This document shows positions 1 through 11,404 of a stretch of 64,000 nucleotides of DNA, one piece after another. Positions within the stretch are counted from its first letter, which is position 1. Each line of letters begins with the position of its first letter. Source of the DNA: Przewalskia tangutica. Lineage: Eukaryota > Streptophyta > Magnoliopsida > Solanales > Solanaceae. Where the stretch lies: assembly GCA_029844215.1 (NCBI GenBank), contig CM056728.1:60985789-61049788 (forward strand), given 5' to 3'. The notes beneath the pieces are model-generated. The model ran no database searches, had not been told where the DNA came from, and was given only the letters and a program-made list of their open reading frames with translations. The position numbers were made by a program, and so were the translations under genes.

Positions 1-1857
1 GGCGTCATGTGCTAAGTGATTTGGTTGGTTTAAAACATAGGGTGTTATAATAGCTTTATGGGAAGTTAGTTATAACGACCTTATGTAAGTGAAAATGGTT
101 TCTTGATGTTAGAAGTTAAGAGACTTGATCTTATAAGATAAGAGACTTAACTTATTTGTTTTAATGTGGATGTTTGTGTGAAACCTCATTCGTGAGTAAT
201 GAGTACTTGGTTTTAAAGGGATAATGTTTCTTGATTTGGGAATCGGAATGTGTATCGACAGGACATGCTGCGTTAATAAAGGAAAATGTATTGAATAATG
301 ATGTGTTGTATTAAAACCGGTAGAAACCTCCATCCGCATAGAAGCTAAGATGAGACAAAATGATATTTTCTAGATCATGGTCTTTGTAATAAGATCGTTA
401 TAAACAAGAATAAACTACTCACGTATATGACATATGTTACTCAATTGTTCTAAAAGGAATCAAGTGATTAAGTTTGGGGAACTATGAAACCATTTGAAAA
501 TGAGAAGCTTGAGTAATTGAAACTAGGCAACCTGGAACTTAGGAAAGAATGTTGTTACTTGATTTTGAAAAGGAAGGTGGGTTGGTCATTCTAATACTAC
601 GGTATCGGGTGACTTTTATAAAAGTAATGGATCTCTTTTAAAAGAACTTAACGTATGTAGTACTTTGGGGTTAAAAACCGGACTTTGGCATAAAATGAAA
701 GTACTTTGAGTTGTGTGAAACTTGCTATGCTTGTTGTTGTGAAACTTGCCTATGCTTGTGATGATAGCCTTTATTGTACAATCGTTGTGTTTACGTATTA
801 CCGCGTCTCGATAGAGGTCGGTTGGTAGTTGAGAACTTACTTGGGCGTCTTGGCGGTGACGAGAAATTCCGCAATGCGTTCTGTTGATAGTATTATTGTT
901 GTTAATCGCTTTGGACATACCGACACGATCGTAGCGCGCGGGTATGCTTCCATTTTGGTTAAGGTCTTGTGGTTAATCGCTTTGGATATCTTGACACGAT
1001 CGTAGCGCGCGGGTATGTTTCCATTTTGATTATCGCCTTGTGATTTCCCTTTGGACATCTTGACACGATCGTAGCGCGCGGGTATCGTCCATTTGGAATG
1101 TTGTCTTATTTTTCCCTTTGGACATACCGACACGATCGTAGCGCGCGGGTATGCTTCCATTTGGATTCTTTGTCTTGTTGTTGAGGTCACATGGACATGT
1201 CTACACCGATGCAGTCCGGGGCATGTGGCCATGGGACATTGGTATTATTGTTGCATCATGGACATGTCTACACCGTCACGATTCCGGGGCACGGCCATAA
1301 TGCGAACTCGATTGATGTTGTGGCGTGAGACCCATAGTAGTTATATTAGAGTGATGATCGCTTTTATGTTGTGAATCGTAGTTTGGTTATCATACATGTC
1401 TCGCTTTATATAGACTAGTATGATTTCATTCTGATATTATGCTTTTCACATACTTGGTACTGTCTTGACCTCCTTGAAAGCTGCGTTCATGCCGCAGTAG
1501 AGGTACATCGGTCGTGGTTCCTCGCTCATAGGATCACGATTCCAGCGCATTTGAAGCTCCGTTTCTCGAGGCTTATCTTTTAGTAGGTGTTCCCGAGTTG
1601 TAGGTTCTTGTACATTCGGGTATGGCGGCCTGTCCCGTCATAGTCATGTATATCTTAGAGGTCTGTAATCTTGTTGTGGCGGGGTTGTAAAAGGATTAAA
1701 CTGTCGGGTTTTATGTATATCTTGAAAGGCAACTGTTTGGTTGCTGTTTATTCATTTATCTCTTGTTAAATGACTCTTGTTTTGTGTTCGTGATTTTCTC
1801 GATGTATGTATCACTAGGGTGCCAGGTAAGGCACGATGCCCCGAACGGGTCGTTACA
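1..1857 (+). repeat. 3' half of a gypsy LTR (Tekay/del-like family), cut by the window edge
   Basis: This stretch aligns by eye with the second half of the LTR at 45338-49054. Shared landmarks in the same order are the 'ctttatgggaagttag' block near 55-70, a tandem array, the 'ctgcgttcatgccgcag'-type block near 1480, and a degraded terminus 'gggtcgttacac' at about 1846-1857. The start lies outside the window. No coding sequence is supported: the small frames here fall in tandem repeats or occur by chance. Family assignment rests on LTR ends and on relatives in this window that carry an initiator-Met primer site and gypsy-type gag. Confidence 0.75.
900..1180 (+). repeat. Minisatellite inside LTR, about 4 units of 65-71 bp
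   Basis: Four imperfect copies share the core 'acacgatcgtagcgcgcggg' with cores near 925, 996, 1066 and 1131. Each is followed by a 'gcttccatttt'-like stretch. The array is unusually rich in CpG for its surroundings. It sits where other LTRs of the family carry arrays with different unit sequences. The 131-codon minus-strand frame over it exists only because the repeat lacks stops. Confidence 0.8.
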
Positions 1858-4327
1858 CATGTCTTTGGACTTAAGCACGAATTTAAAGAAGAGAAGCGAA
1901 TCGTAATTACGTAGGGTGTATTCTGATGAGACTTGTGTAAGTTTGACGGGTAGGGAAGGGCTGCCCAATTTCCCGTAGGATCTTGTAACTAGATTTATTC
2001 TACCGAGTAGTCTAGACTTTGATAGACTTGTATAACCTGTATAGGTTGAATATTCTGCGAGTAGCATGTGCTACTTGAGAAGGTGGACCAGGCTAGCCGG
2101 GTTATAGCCGTGGAGCGATTTGCTAATAGTCGATAATCGTTGCGAGGTATGTGAACCTCTTCCTATCTCTTCTAGCATGATATGTGTATAACTATGTAGT
2201 ACGGTAGACGTACGTGTGTTAATTGAACGTAGTTGTACGGCAATGTCTTTTGACTTAAGCCCGAATAATAATAATCTTGAAGTAGTTCAAGAGGATTAAG
2301 AACTGTTTTTAAAAGAAGAGTAATACTTGGTTTTAAAATCTTAAGAGTTATACTAGCTTTATGGGAAGTTAGGTATAATGGCTTAAGAGAGATAAAATGA
2401 ATGATTTATTTATTTTAGAAGTTAAGAGACTTGATCTTGTAAGATAAGAGACTTAACTTAAATGAATTATATGAATTTTGTGTGAAACCTCATTCGTGAG
2501 TAATGAGTACTTGGCTTTTAAAAGGGATAATGTTTCTTGATTTGGAAATCTTAAATGTGTATCGACAAACCACTGCAGCGTTAATAAAGGAAAATGTATT
2601 GAATAATTAAGTATTATTAAAACCAGTAGAAACTTCCATCTGCATAGAAGCTAAGATGAGACAAAATGATATTTCCTAGATCATGGCTGCTGTAATAAGA
2701 TTGTTATAAACAAGAATATCCTACTCACATATAAGACTTATGTTTCTCCGATTGTTTAAAAGAGAATTATATTCTTAATTGAATAAGACTATGAACTACG
2801 AAACCTTTCTAAAATAAGGAACGTGAACATTTGAAATTAGGCAAACTTGGACGTTTGGAAAATAATGTTGTTACTTGATTTTACAAAGGTAAGTGTTTTG
2901 GTTTACTTAAAAATGATCACTCTATTTTATACTACGGGTATTGTGTGACTTATGTGAAAGAAACGGATCTTTTAAAGATTTAATGTATGAAGTACTTTGG
3001 GGGATAGATACCCGAACTTGTTGGTAGAAAGTACCTTGTGTGAATAACTTGATTGTATTGGTTTGTGATAGCCTTGTATTACTTTCTTGTTGGTTTGTTA
3101 AGTAAACATGCTAGGATGCTACGTGTGTTAGTATCTTGTGATGGTTGTGTAAAGGGGTTTCCCCTCGATTGTGCTTAAATTGTTTCACTATCAGCCGATA
3201 TGTTGGTATTGTACCACTCACCTAGACTTGTTTAGGAGGTTGGCGCCTCCACGCGGTAGACTCAGCGGTCTGTGTGACCTATGATTCGAGAATAACTCAT
3301 GCGGGTACCGGGGGCCTATGCGGAGCTACGAGAGTTCCAGGTTAGTGTGCGGCCTTTATGGTCATGCGGTGTATGTGGCCATGCGGACTGCGAGTCCAGG
3401 CGGATGCCGGGGAGTAGCTACCTCGATGCGGGGTTATACCTCATGCGGGCCTATGAGTTTGGCCTATGCGAGTGCGGAGAGTTCGGGGCTAGACGCGCAC
3501 ATAGATCTGCGGCGAGTGGCGGCTTTGATCATGTGACGGTGCAGACAGATCTCATGATCTGATTTATGACCTTGTTAGTGCCGTGGGTTTTAGTAGTCGG
3601 CTATGCCTTCGTACTTACCTCAGACGGTTTTATTAGGACACAAAGTGGACTCGTGTTCATGTGTATTCTGGATACCTTTATATCATAGGCTGGCGGTGAG
3701 GAAGGTATTCCACGCATGATTGATGTTGTGGGCGTGAGACCCATAGTTATATTTGAGTGATGACTTTGGGCGTGAGTCACGACTTGACATGATCGCTTAT
3801 TTATTGTGAATCGTAGTTTGGTTATCATACATGTCTCTGCTTTGTATAGACTACTATGATTTCATTTACTGATTTATTTTCATTTCACATACTCAATTTT
3901 TGTTATCGACCTCCTTGGGCCGCGTTCATCGCCGCAGTAAAGGTACACGATCGTTGATCCTCGCTCTTAGGGTCATTGGCGTTTGGGAAAGCTCCGTTTC
4001 TCCGGAGGCTTGTCTTGGTATAGTCCCCTGTTGTTGTAGGTGCTTACATTCAGGGGTATGACGGGGCCCTGTCCCGTCGTTGTTGTCATATCATTCGTAG
4101 AGGTCTGTAGTACTGTTGTGGGCAGAGTTTGTAAAAAGGATTAAACTGTTCTTTTTGAAAGAGTTGTTATTTATATATATGCCGAAAGGCAAGTTTTCTA
4201 AAGATAACTGTTGTACACTTCTTGTTATTTCATATTGTGTTTTATGTTCCGCTGATTACTCTGATGTTGTATCACTAGGGTGCCCGGGGTAAGGCACCAG
4301 TCACGGGCCCGGGTTCGGGTCGTGACA
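1858..4327 (+). repeat. 5'-truncated gypsy LTR, same family, head-to-tail with the preceding one
   Basis: The copy enters the family about 1.4 kb into the LTR, near the block that reads 'gctgcccaattt' at about 1957, and continues to an intact terminus 'cgggtcgtgaca' at 4327. Landmarks seen are 'gcgaggtatgtgaacctctt' near 2140, 'ctttatgggaagttag' near 2355, 'gggcgtgagaccc' near 3729 and 'gccgcgttcatcgccgcag' near 3919. A GC-rich tract (about 3240-3560) replaces the minisatellite region of other copies. No primer-binding site separates it from the previous LTR end, so the two are not the LTRs of one intact element. Confidence 0.7.
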
Positions 4328-5336
4328 CTAAACATGCTAGTTTTCGGATTAGGGTTCCAATAGCCAATACACTTATCAAACTTCATACTAAATACCTCAT
4401 GCTTGCTAAAATCCATAACTACAATGATAAGTAAACTTTAATTGCTAAAACGACAAGATTTATACCTTTACAAGCCCTTAAAATTTCCAAGATTCAAAGT
4501 CGCCCCTTAGCAATTCTTAGATCCTTTCCTTTACGCTCCAATCCGCTATTTGAAGCCTTTAGAAGTTCACAACCAACTTCTCTTCCATTTCCAATCCAAA
4601 CTTGTGAAAACGACTTAGGTTTTCGCCTTGCGACTAACGTGAAAACGTCGTATTTCCGAAATTTTTCTATTGAGATATCCTTACAATACCCTTAGGGACC
4701 TTGGGTTAAAGTCTTGTGAATAATGGATCAAAACTACAAAATTTTCTTGTGAGAAATATCACAAAGCCGAGAGCAACTTTCTTGAACAAGAAATGTTGTG
4801 ATTTTTTCTAAGTGTTGGAAGACCTTTTCTTGCTACTAGTATGTATATATAACACAAGGAAGGGTCAAGATTATAACAAATGTGTGGCTTGGATGAAGAA
4901 CACTTGGATAAAACACAAGTGGCAAGTTGACAAGTCAACAATCTCAAGCTAGCAAGACTTATTCATCTACCATGGTCAATGACTATTTTACCCATGCAAT
5001 ATTTCGTCCAAGACCATGTGGGGGAGGTGCCACGTGTCGCCCTCCCATTCATTCATAAAATTCCGTAACCCTCGTGGGCCCCACAAAACCTAAAATTCCT
5101 CGGGTGGGCCCCATGTGACCAAATCCGTAAAAAATAAATTTCCATAATGTGAATAAGTTCCATACTCTTCAAATAATGCATTTTGAGAATCTAATTCTCC
5201 TCAACGAACATTTTTCCTTTCCGACGTTCGGAAGATTTTCCGTCTTTAAAACAATTCTTCCTTTCGTACCAATTTTCAAGTCTTGTGTTCTCGGGTCTAT
5301 TCTCTTATACATGTCTTGGAATTACGGGGTGTAACA
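4328..5336 (-). repeat. First ~1 kb of a gypsy LTR in reverse orientation
   Basis: Read on the minus strand from 5336, the sequence starts TGTTACACCCCGTAATTCCA, the canonical LTR start. It then follows the family through a block corresponding to 14990-15010 ('aactagcatgttta'). It stops at 4328, where the forward LTR abuts it. The likely explanation is that the forward LTR or element inserted into this reverse LTR, with 'ctaaa' (4328-4332) as a possible target duplication whose partner lies left of the window. The 3' part of this reverse LTR is not visible. Confidence 0.75.
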
Positions 5337-6309
5337 ATTGCATATTTGTTAGTGTATGTGGATGATATTATGCTTAATGCCTCATCTGAGTTGTTGAAAA
5401 TGACATTGCACTGCTCAAAATAGAATTGCTATGACTGACTTGGGGAAGTTGAGCTATTGTTTGGGGCTTTCAGCGACTAGATCTGCAGACATTATGTTTC
5501 TTTGTCAACGTAAGTATGTAGAGGAGATTATGTACAAGGCTAAAACGGAAAATTGTAAGATCATGTATACTCCAGTTGACTCCAAATCAAAATTCAGTGC
5601 TTTGGATGGTGATCCAGTGTCAGATCCCACTCTCTATCGGAGTCTTGCAAGTGCCCTACAGTACCTGAATTTCACTAGATCTAATATTGCATATGATGTT
5701 CAGCATGTATGTTTATTCATGCATGCCCCCAGGGAGCCTCACATTATTGCCCTTAAACATATCATTTGATATGTTAAGGGCACACTTGATTTTGGATTAC
5801 ATCTCTACCCTTCAGCACCGACCAGATTGTTGTCATATACGAATGCTAATTGGGTAGGATGTCCAGACACGCGACGATCCACCTCAGGCTATTGTGTGTT
5901 CTTGGGGGATAATCTCATATCTTTGTCTGCCAAGATACAAGCCATATTATCCCGTTCGAGTGCAGAAGCAGAGTACAAAGGAGTTGCTAATGTGGTAGCT
6001 GAGATCTGTTAGCTTTGAAACCTTCTTTTAGAGCTTCAGTGTCCGTTGCGTAAGGTGTCTTTGGTTTATTGTGATAACATATCCACCATCTATTTATCTC
6101 ACAATCCGGTTCAGCATCAGCGAACCAAACATATTGAGATGGACATCTACTTTGTTCATGAGAAGTTGCTCTCGGTCATGTCATAGTATTACATATGCCT
6201 TCCTCTTATCGGTACGCGGATATATTCACAAAAGGTCTTCTTAGACAGCTCTGTCTTGACTTCAAATCCAATCTTAGCATCCGGCCTCCTCCCGCTCAGA
6301 CTGAGGGGG
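5337..6309 (+). pseudogene. Ty1/Copia reverse transcriptase C-terminus and RNase H remnant
   Basis: The plus strand encodes the end of a Copia RT and most of its RNase H. The catalytic Tyr-Val-Asp-Asp motif is at about 5355-5366. A 'DPTLYRSLASALQYL' block follows near 5622, and then the RNase H blocks around 'WVGCPDTRRSTSGYC' (near 5851) and 'SSAEAEYKGVA' (near 5959). A 'RTKHIEMDI'-like block (near 6121) marks the pol end. The frame is broken near 5400-5430 and by stops at about 5767 and 6010. The N-terminal RT, integrase, protease and gag are missing, removed or hidden behind the reverse gypsy LTR at 5336. It is a dead fragment unrelated to the three other Copia elements here. Confidence 0.85.
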
Positions 6310-6471
6310 TGTATTAGCACGTGTATGTACAATATATTTACCATATGTTGAGTTGTATAATTATGATAGAATTGAGATCCTTATTATAGAAGGATTCAAG
6401 ATTGTACACCTATATATATTTGTATTAATGAGAAAGACTCCCAAAGGAGATTAATACAATCTCACAATTTC
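6297..6471 (+). repeat. Polypurine tract and short 3' LTR of the Copia fragment
   Basis: Directly after the RNase H remnant comes 'ctgaggggg' (6301-6309), a typical Copia polypurine tract, followed by TG at 6310. A short LTR-like stretch then runs to about 6471 ('caatctcaca'), with a TATA-like 'ctatatatatttgta' near 6409-6423 and repeated AT-rich blocks. The right end is a guess from the TG...CA rule, because no second LTR is present for comparison. Confidence 0.55.
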
Positions 6472-7558
6472 CATTAGAATTTTGAAGTTCAATTAGTTCT
6501 GAAGTCTTTGACATATGTATATTCTGCAGATTATGATGGCTGACAATCCAAGAACGCGACGAGTACCAACAGTGTAATGAAAAGCCAAAAAATAGTCGAT
6601 TTGCTATAGATTTTGAAGTATCAATATAAAAATGACACCACATGTATAAACTAGCCTAGTTTCTATTTTTTTTATCAATCACTGATCATCCATTCTTTGC
6701 TTTGTTAAAAAAGCAAAAAGTACACAATTCAAAGTAATATAAGGAAGGGTCGCACAACTCGTCGAAGAAGCCCTGACAATGTCACTTGCAACATTAAATT
6801 ATGTTCATCACTAGAATGACATTGTGTACATAAAATATTCATCATTCCAGTGTTGTATAATATTAAGAGAAATTCTCGAACCTTCCCTATGCCAGACTAT
6901 CATTACAGCTACAATAGTATATATAGGATGACAACAATGATACAGAGCGCATAATGCTCACACTCATACATGGTATGTGATTCTCCTGTGCCAAGGTTTT
7001 ATCTTGTGTACATAGCCTCATCAGCTTGTGTTTTTAGGCACAATAATTACAAAAAATCCATCAATCACCATGCTTTAAGTTGTCACAAAACCTAACACTG
7101 ATCTGGCTAACACCGTGTAAATAAATAAGGAAAAACGATGGGAAATAGACGAATCAAGGAACATCTCTAAGATTGCAGGGGATGCAACTAAAATCTTAGA
7201 TTTTAGACATAAATCCACCACGCGCTCCCAAATTTTACCTTCATTTTGCACTATTGAACTAATAAAAAAGGTATGACCAACTGAACATCATCAGTTCCCA
7301 CTTAAGTGCAGAACATCAATTCAAGAACCAGGAGATACAAACATTTTATGTACAAAGGTCTCTTATATAACATTGTCAGAGCAAACGTCACCTTATTCCT
7401 CCTGGTACCCCATATCCCCTTATTGAGTTCAAAAGTAAAAGCTATGATTAATCATACTAAGCAGCACTAAAAACATCACGCTGACCATGAATTTTCGTAT
7501 ATGGGATCATTGTTTCACATATGTACATTAATTGAAAATGTTATGCTACTTCTAATTA
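6472..7558. other. Unassigned AT-rich spacer
   Basis: I see no coding region, LTR end, tandem repeat or RNA gene here. The frames present are short and without recognisable motifs. It is either ancient transposon debris or the original host sequence into which the Copia element at 7564 inserted. Confidence 0.5.
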
Positions 7559-7563
7559 ATTAT

Positions 7564-8209
7564 TGTTGAGTCCCGATAGTTACACTACGGATTAATAACA
7601 AACAGCAAAATAGACTAAAACAGTATGCTGAAACAGTGTCGAATGTCAGGAGAAATACCGACTGACACAAGTGGCGACACTAAGATAAAACTTAAGAAAA
7701 ACCTTTGAAAGAGTTTAAAATGCAGCGGAATAAAATAAAGAACACAAATGTTTAATTTTCATAGGTTATATATTAATATAACCCATGATGGTCAATGACC
7801 AAAGGTATTGTATATATTTATATACAATTGACTTCAATCTTTACAATGTTACAAGAAAATACAAAAGGAATAATAATGTTAAGTCGCAGATGACTTATGT
7901 CTGAAAAATCTATCTAAAATAGAGTGATCAACACCTCATTACAACACCAACAACATGGACTGTTTCTTCCACGTCTTGCTCCTCAAGTTATGCAACTTCT
8001 TGGACTTGATCCTAAATATGCTTTGAAGACTCCTTGCTCAGTCAATTTGCCAGGTGATAAATAAATCACAGTTTCCTGAAAACTGTCCACGAAGATAGGC
8101 AAAACTGTTACACGAATGTCAGCCCAAATGTCAAGACATTTGCTCTGACATTTTTTGGAAAAAATGATATGTTAGGGAAAATGCCATAACACTAATCCTA
8201 ACATTAACA
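7564..8209 (-). repeat. 3' LTR of the Sirevirus-like element, internally deleted
   Basis: The LTR is 646 bp against 924 bp for its partner at 20130-21053. Both ends match the partner: plus-strand start 'tgttgagtcccgatagtt', end 'cctaacattaaca'. About 280 bp are missing after 'gatcaacacctcatt' (near 7926), corresponding to about 20505-20790 of the partner. A near-palindromic TATA-containing block sits near 7808-7829. Confidence 0.9.
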
Positions 8210-8229
8210 TTCTCTTCCTTTTTGTCTTT
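8210..8229 (-). promoter_or_regulatory. Polypurine tract for plus-strand priming
   Basis: On the minus strand the sequence reads AAAAAGGAAGAGAA directly before the LTR start TGTTAATGTT. This is the expected position and composition for the tract that primes second-strand synthesis. Confidence 0.75.
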
Positions 8230-8598
8230 CTTCACAAAACTTAAACAACTAAGTATAGGTGATCTAACAATGACAAATTTTCACAACTGTTCCTCCTCAA
8301 CCTGAAATCGGCATACAACATAAATAGACAATAGCCACATAGATGCCAACTTATATAATCAACACGGATCATCATCCAAGCAAAACAAATAAAAACGAAT
8401 TAGTGTCATTTACATTCCAAACCAAATAATGAAAACATTATCCCATAGCACAGAACAAAACATATTTCCAGTAACCCTATTTCAGCAAGTGTCATCATCA
8501 CAGCAGCAACTTCTCAGCATCAGCACCTCGTCGACAAGCAGTCTCAACAGAAGTTGATAAAAGTAGTAGATTCCAGCCTCTTTCTACTTTTTCCAGCT

Positions 8599-10532
8599 TC
8601 ACTGCCTTGCTCCCCCTGCACCAGCTCCAGGTCTTCGACGAGAACTTCTTTTTCGTGTTGCTGCTCTGCTGCTTTCGGGTTCTTCAGTCTGTCCAGCTTC
8701 AGCTCCCCCTGCTTCCTTCTGTTCAGGCTCATCTCCCTCTGTTTCCTTCTGTTCATGCTCATCTCGTTCAGCACCCATATCATTACCCATATCATCTCCC
8801 TTTTTTTGGGAAGAAAGCAAACTCAGAAAGTGATCCCTGGCTTGGAGTAGAGCTAGTCTCGCATTGTCAATTTCAAACAGTTGTTCATTGATCCTAACAA
8901 TTTGTCTTACAATCCAATCAGCTGTCATAGGAGACGTTCCTGATTCAGTGTTGCAAAAAATGTTGGGAATATTTTTGTCAACATTTTCTTTCCAAAGGAG
9001 ATCAATTACTCTGTTGAGGCTCCTTAAAACTGTTTTGATGACTACATACACCTCAGGCTCATTTATGGGCATATCTTTTCTTGGTGTTTTGAAGCCTTGA
9101 GATGTGAGCACTTTAAAAATCAAAGAGGGGAAAGGTAGGATCAGGCTTGAGTCCTTTTCGGCTAGGTTCACAACCTGTTGGAAGATTGTTTTTCCCAGAT
9201 CAATTTTTAGCCCTTTTTCTATCTTATACAGTAGAATTACTTGCGCTATTGTAACAATCGACTCATTCATAGAGGGAAGCATTGTATATGAGTATCTTGT
9301 GTACAATTGCATACAATGCCGTGAGCTTTGATGCTGGAACTCTTGCTACCCATTTCTTCAACATATCACCAGTGATATAGTTTATCACATCATCCCTGTT
9401 ATTCACAACATCCTGTTCTTCTTTTTCCACCATTTCATCACTTAGACCCATACACTAGTTAATCATGGCAGGTGTGAAGTCATAGAATTTGTTATAGAGA
9501 TAAACTTTATCAATTTTTTTTGACTTGATTTTCTCCATTTTTGTGTCTAGATTTGCATAAAATAACCTCACAATCTCTTCAACATACGAACATTTGTTAT
9601 TAACAAAGCTTAGTAGATTTCTTTTGGTAAAGAAATCCATCAAGCCATATTCTGTACATGACGCGATGTTTACAACTTTTTCAGTTCTGATTAACCTATT
9701 TCTGTACCATGACCAGTTTACAGATTTCTTTTGGGTCAAAAATTTATCCGAGAAAGGACTTACCTCATTCTCTGAATCTGCTGATTTTCTCGATGAGGTT
9801 GGAGAAGATACAGGGCGTGATATCACAGGAGATGTTGTGACAATATTCGGCAACATTTGGTATTTATGCAGAGGATTCTTCAATCACCGACTTTTTCACT
9901 TCTTTTCTGGGCCGAAACCTCTTCAGTGGTGTATCATCTGGAATTTCCCTTTCTTCACTTGAGTTCATAGTGTTGGGAACAAAAAGGTTGGAGTATGATG
10001 GTGAAGCTGGGGCTTCTTCAGGCTGTTCGACTGATGGTGTTCTCTTAGCATCATCATTGCTGGTCCAACTGAAGTTGGAACTCCTTCACTCACTGCTCGA
10101 AACTTCAGGGGCAGTGGAATCGACGGAGGGAGTGGAATGGACCTTTGGTCGTTTTGTTGCTGGTTCATCCCTGCCAAATTCCTTCTCAAACTGTCGATTG
10201 GACCTTCTCGTGGGAAATTTTGCAGTCCCTTCCCTCTTCGGTAACTCAGTAACATCGGGGGTTGCATCTACATCTATTAGGTTATTTATTTCCCATGGGT
10301 AAGCTGTATCAAGTGGATCTTGAAACTCACTCACTATTATTTCTCTGCATTGCAGTGGACTTGTACTCATGGGGGTTGATTCCGGAATGTTTGGTGACAT
10401 TTTTAGTGACATAGGTGATATATCCATGGGTGAAAAAGGTGAATAAAATGAAGAAGGATTTAGGCTAGGGTTTTTGAGAATTTGAGAAAGTGGAGTGTAT
10501 TGGGTTCTTTGAGACTTATCAAGTGATTCCAT
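8599..10532 (-). pseudogene. Extra ORF after pol of the Sirevirus-like element; contains a 'putative plant transposon protein'-like domain
   Basis: Sense-oriented coding sequence downstream of RNase H starts at an ATG at 10532 (MESLDKSQRTQYTPLSQ). The N-terminal ~150 residues are rich in Ser, Pro and Met. A basic patch 'KRFRPRKEVKKS' (near 9910) could be a nuclear signal. A folded-looking region follows, with 'EEIVRLFYANL' (near 9560) and 'LPFPSLIFKVLTSQGF' (near 9095). It ends with an acidic Glu-rich stretch and a basic tail 'RKRSSRRR' (near 8640). The middle resembles, from memory, the plant transposon-associated domain Pfam PF20167. I see no signal peptide or membrane segment, so an envelope role is not supported. 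Breaks: TGA at 10086, a frame change near 9885-9900, TAG at 9455, and a frame change near 9265-9310. Function is unknown. Confidence 0.7.
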
Positions 10533-10559
10533 CGGTTTTCTTATACAAACCGAGATGAT

Positions 10560-11400
10560 GGTTTCCCCCTAAAATATATATATATATATATATATATTTG
10601 TTTTATTTTTGGACGGGAAAAAAAATTGGACTAGAAAAAAATAACAAATGAAGATACATTTATACACTTGGCAAAATATTTTTGTTCCTTGAATTTAGGA
10701 ATTTGAATTCTATTCCAATACTTGTTCCTAAATTTTAGAAATAAAATGATAGACATCATGATTTTACACTTATCAACAAAAGTATTTTTTTAAAAAAAAG
10801 AAAACAGCGGCACATTTACAGGGAAAAAATAACTGAATTTTCAAAAATCAGTTACACACTGCATCCCACAAATATCATAATCTGAGAATGTCATCAGTAA
10901 TGTTGGCAACATTTTGGACAACACATGTATCATTATTTCTTAAGAACACATTTATATCGACAACAAATCAAGACACGTTTTTGTACATGATTTTGTGAGT
11001 TTAATCTTCAGACCAATGTAATATTTTTCCATTGAGTCCTAAATCTAATCACAAAAATACATACAAAATAATTTTCGTGCCAAAAATATAAAAATACTTA
11101 TTTAGTATTCTCATAATATCTTTTGATTAAGCACTTTGATACTCATATAGAATAGGAACGATATCAACTCTCAAGGGCTTTGCCCAATTTTTTTTTTCAG
11201 TTGTCGAGACTTGAACAAAGGCTTTGCCTTATTTTTGATACTCTCTTTTTATGATAATATCATCGCAGAGAACGGTATCACATTAAAAACATGTTCTTAC
11301 TTAAAAAGATGCCTGTGTGAACACAAATCAGCCATTACAAAATACTGAAAATCAGATTCTGATATTACAAGGTTATATGTCACCTGAAATGTTAGTGACA
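10560..11400. other. AT-rich non-coding spacer of the Copia element with a (TA)n run
   Basis: This lies between the RNase H end and the extra ORF. It contains an uninterrupted TA dinucleotide run at about 10574-10597 and a poly-A-rich tract near 10785-10805. It has no long sense-strand frame. A leader for the extra ORF, such as a splice acceptor for a subgenomic mRNA, could lie here, but I cannot demonstrate one. Confidence 0.5.
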
Positions 11401-11404
11401 TTTG

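Noticed and set aside
837..1232. 131-codon minus-strand frame
   Set aside because: Spans a GC-rich tandem array inside an LTR; periodic peptide.
3299..3562. Cys/Gly-rich small protein frames in two overlapping plus frames
   Set aside because: They lie in the GC-rich part of an LTR, overlap each other, and match no motif.
1..4327. A complete gypsy element with two LTRs
   Set aside because: No interior, primer-binding site or polypurine tract lies between the LTR end at ~1857 and the following LTR-derived sequence.
8554..10302. Plus-strand frames opposite the Copia extra ORF
   Set aside because: Shadows of the minus-strand coding region; Ser/Phe/Leu-rich composition typical of antisense frames.
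8599..10532. Envelope-like gene in the Sirevirus-like element
   Set aside because: The position fits, but no signal peptide, transmembrane helix or fusion-like hydrophobic stretch is visible in the fragments.
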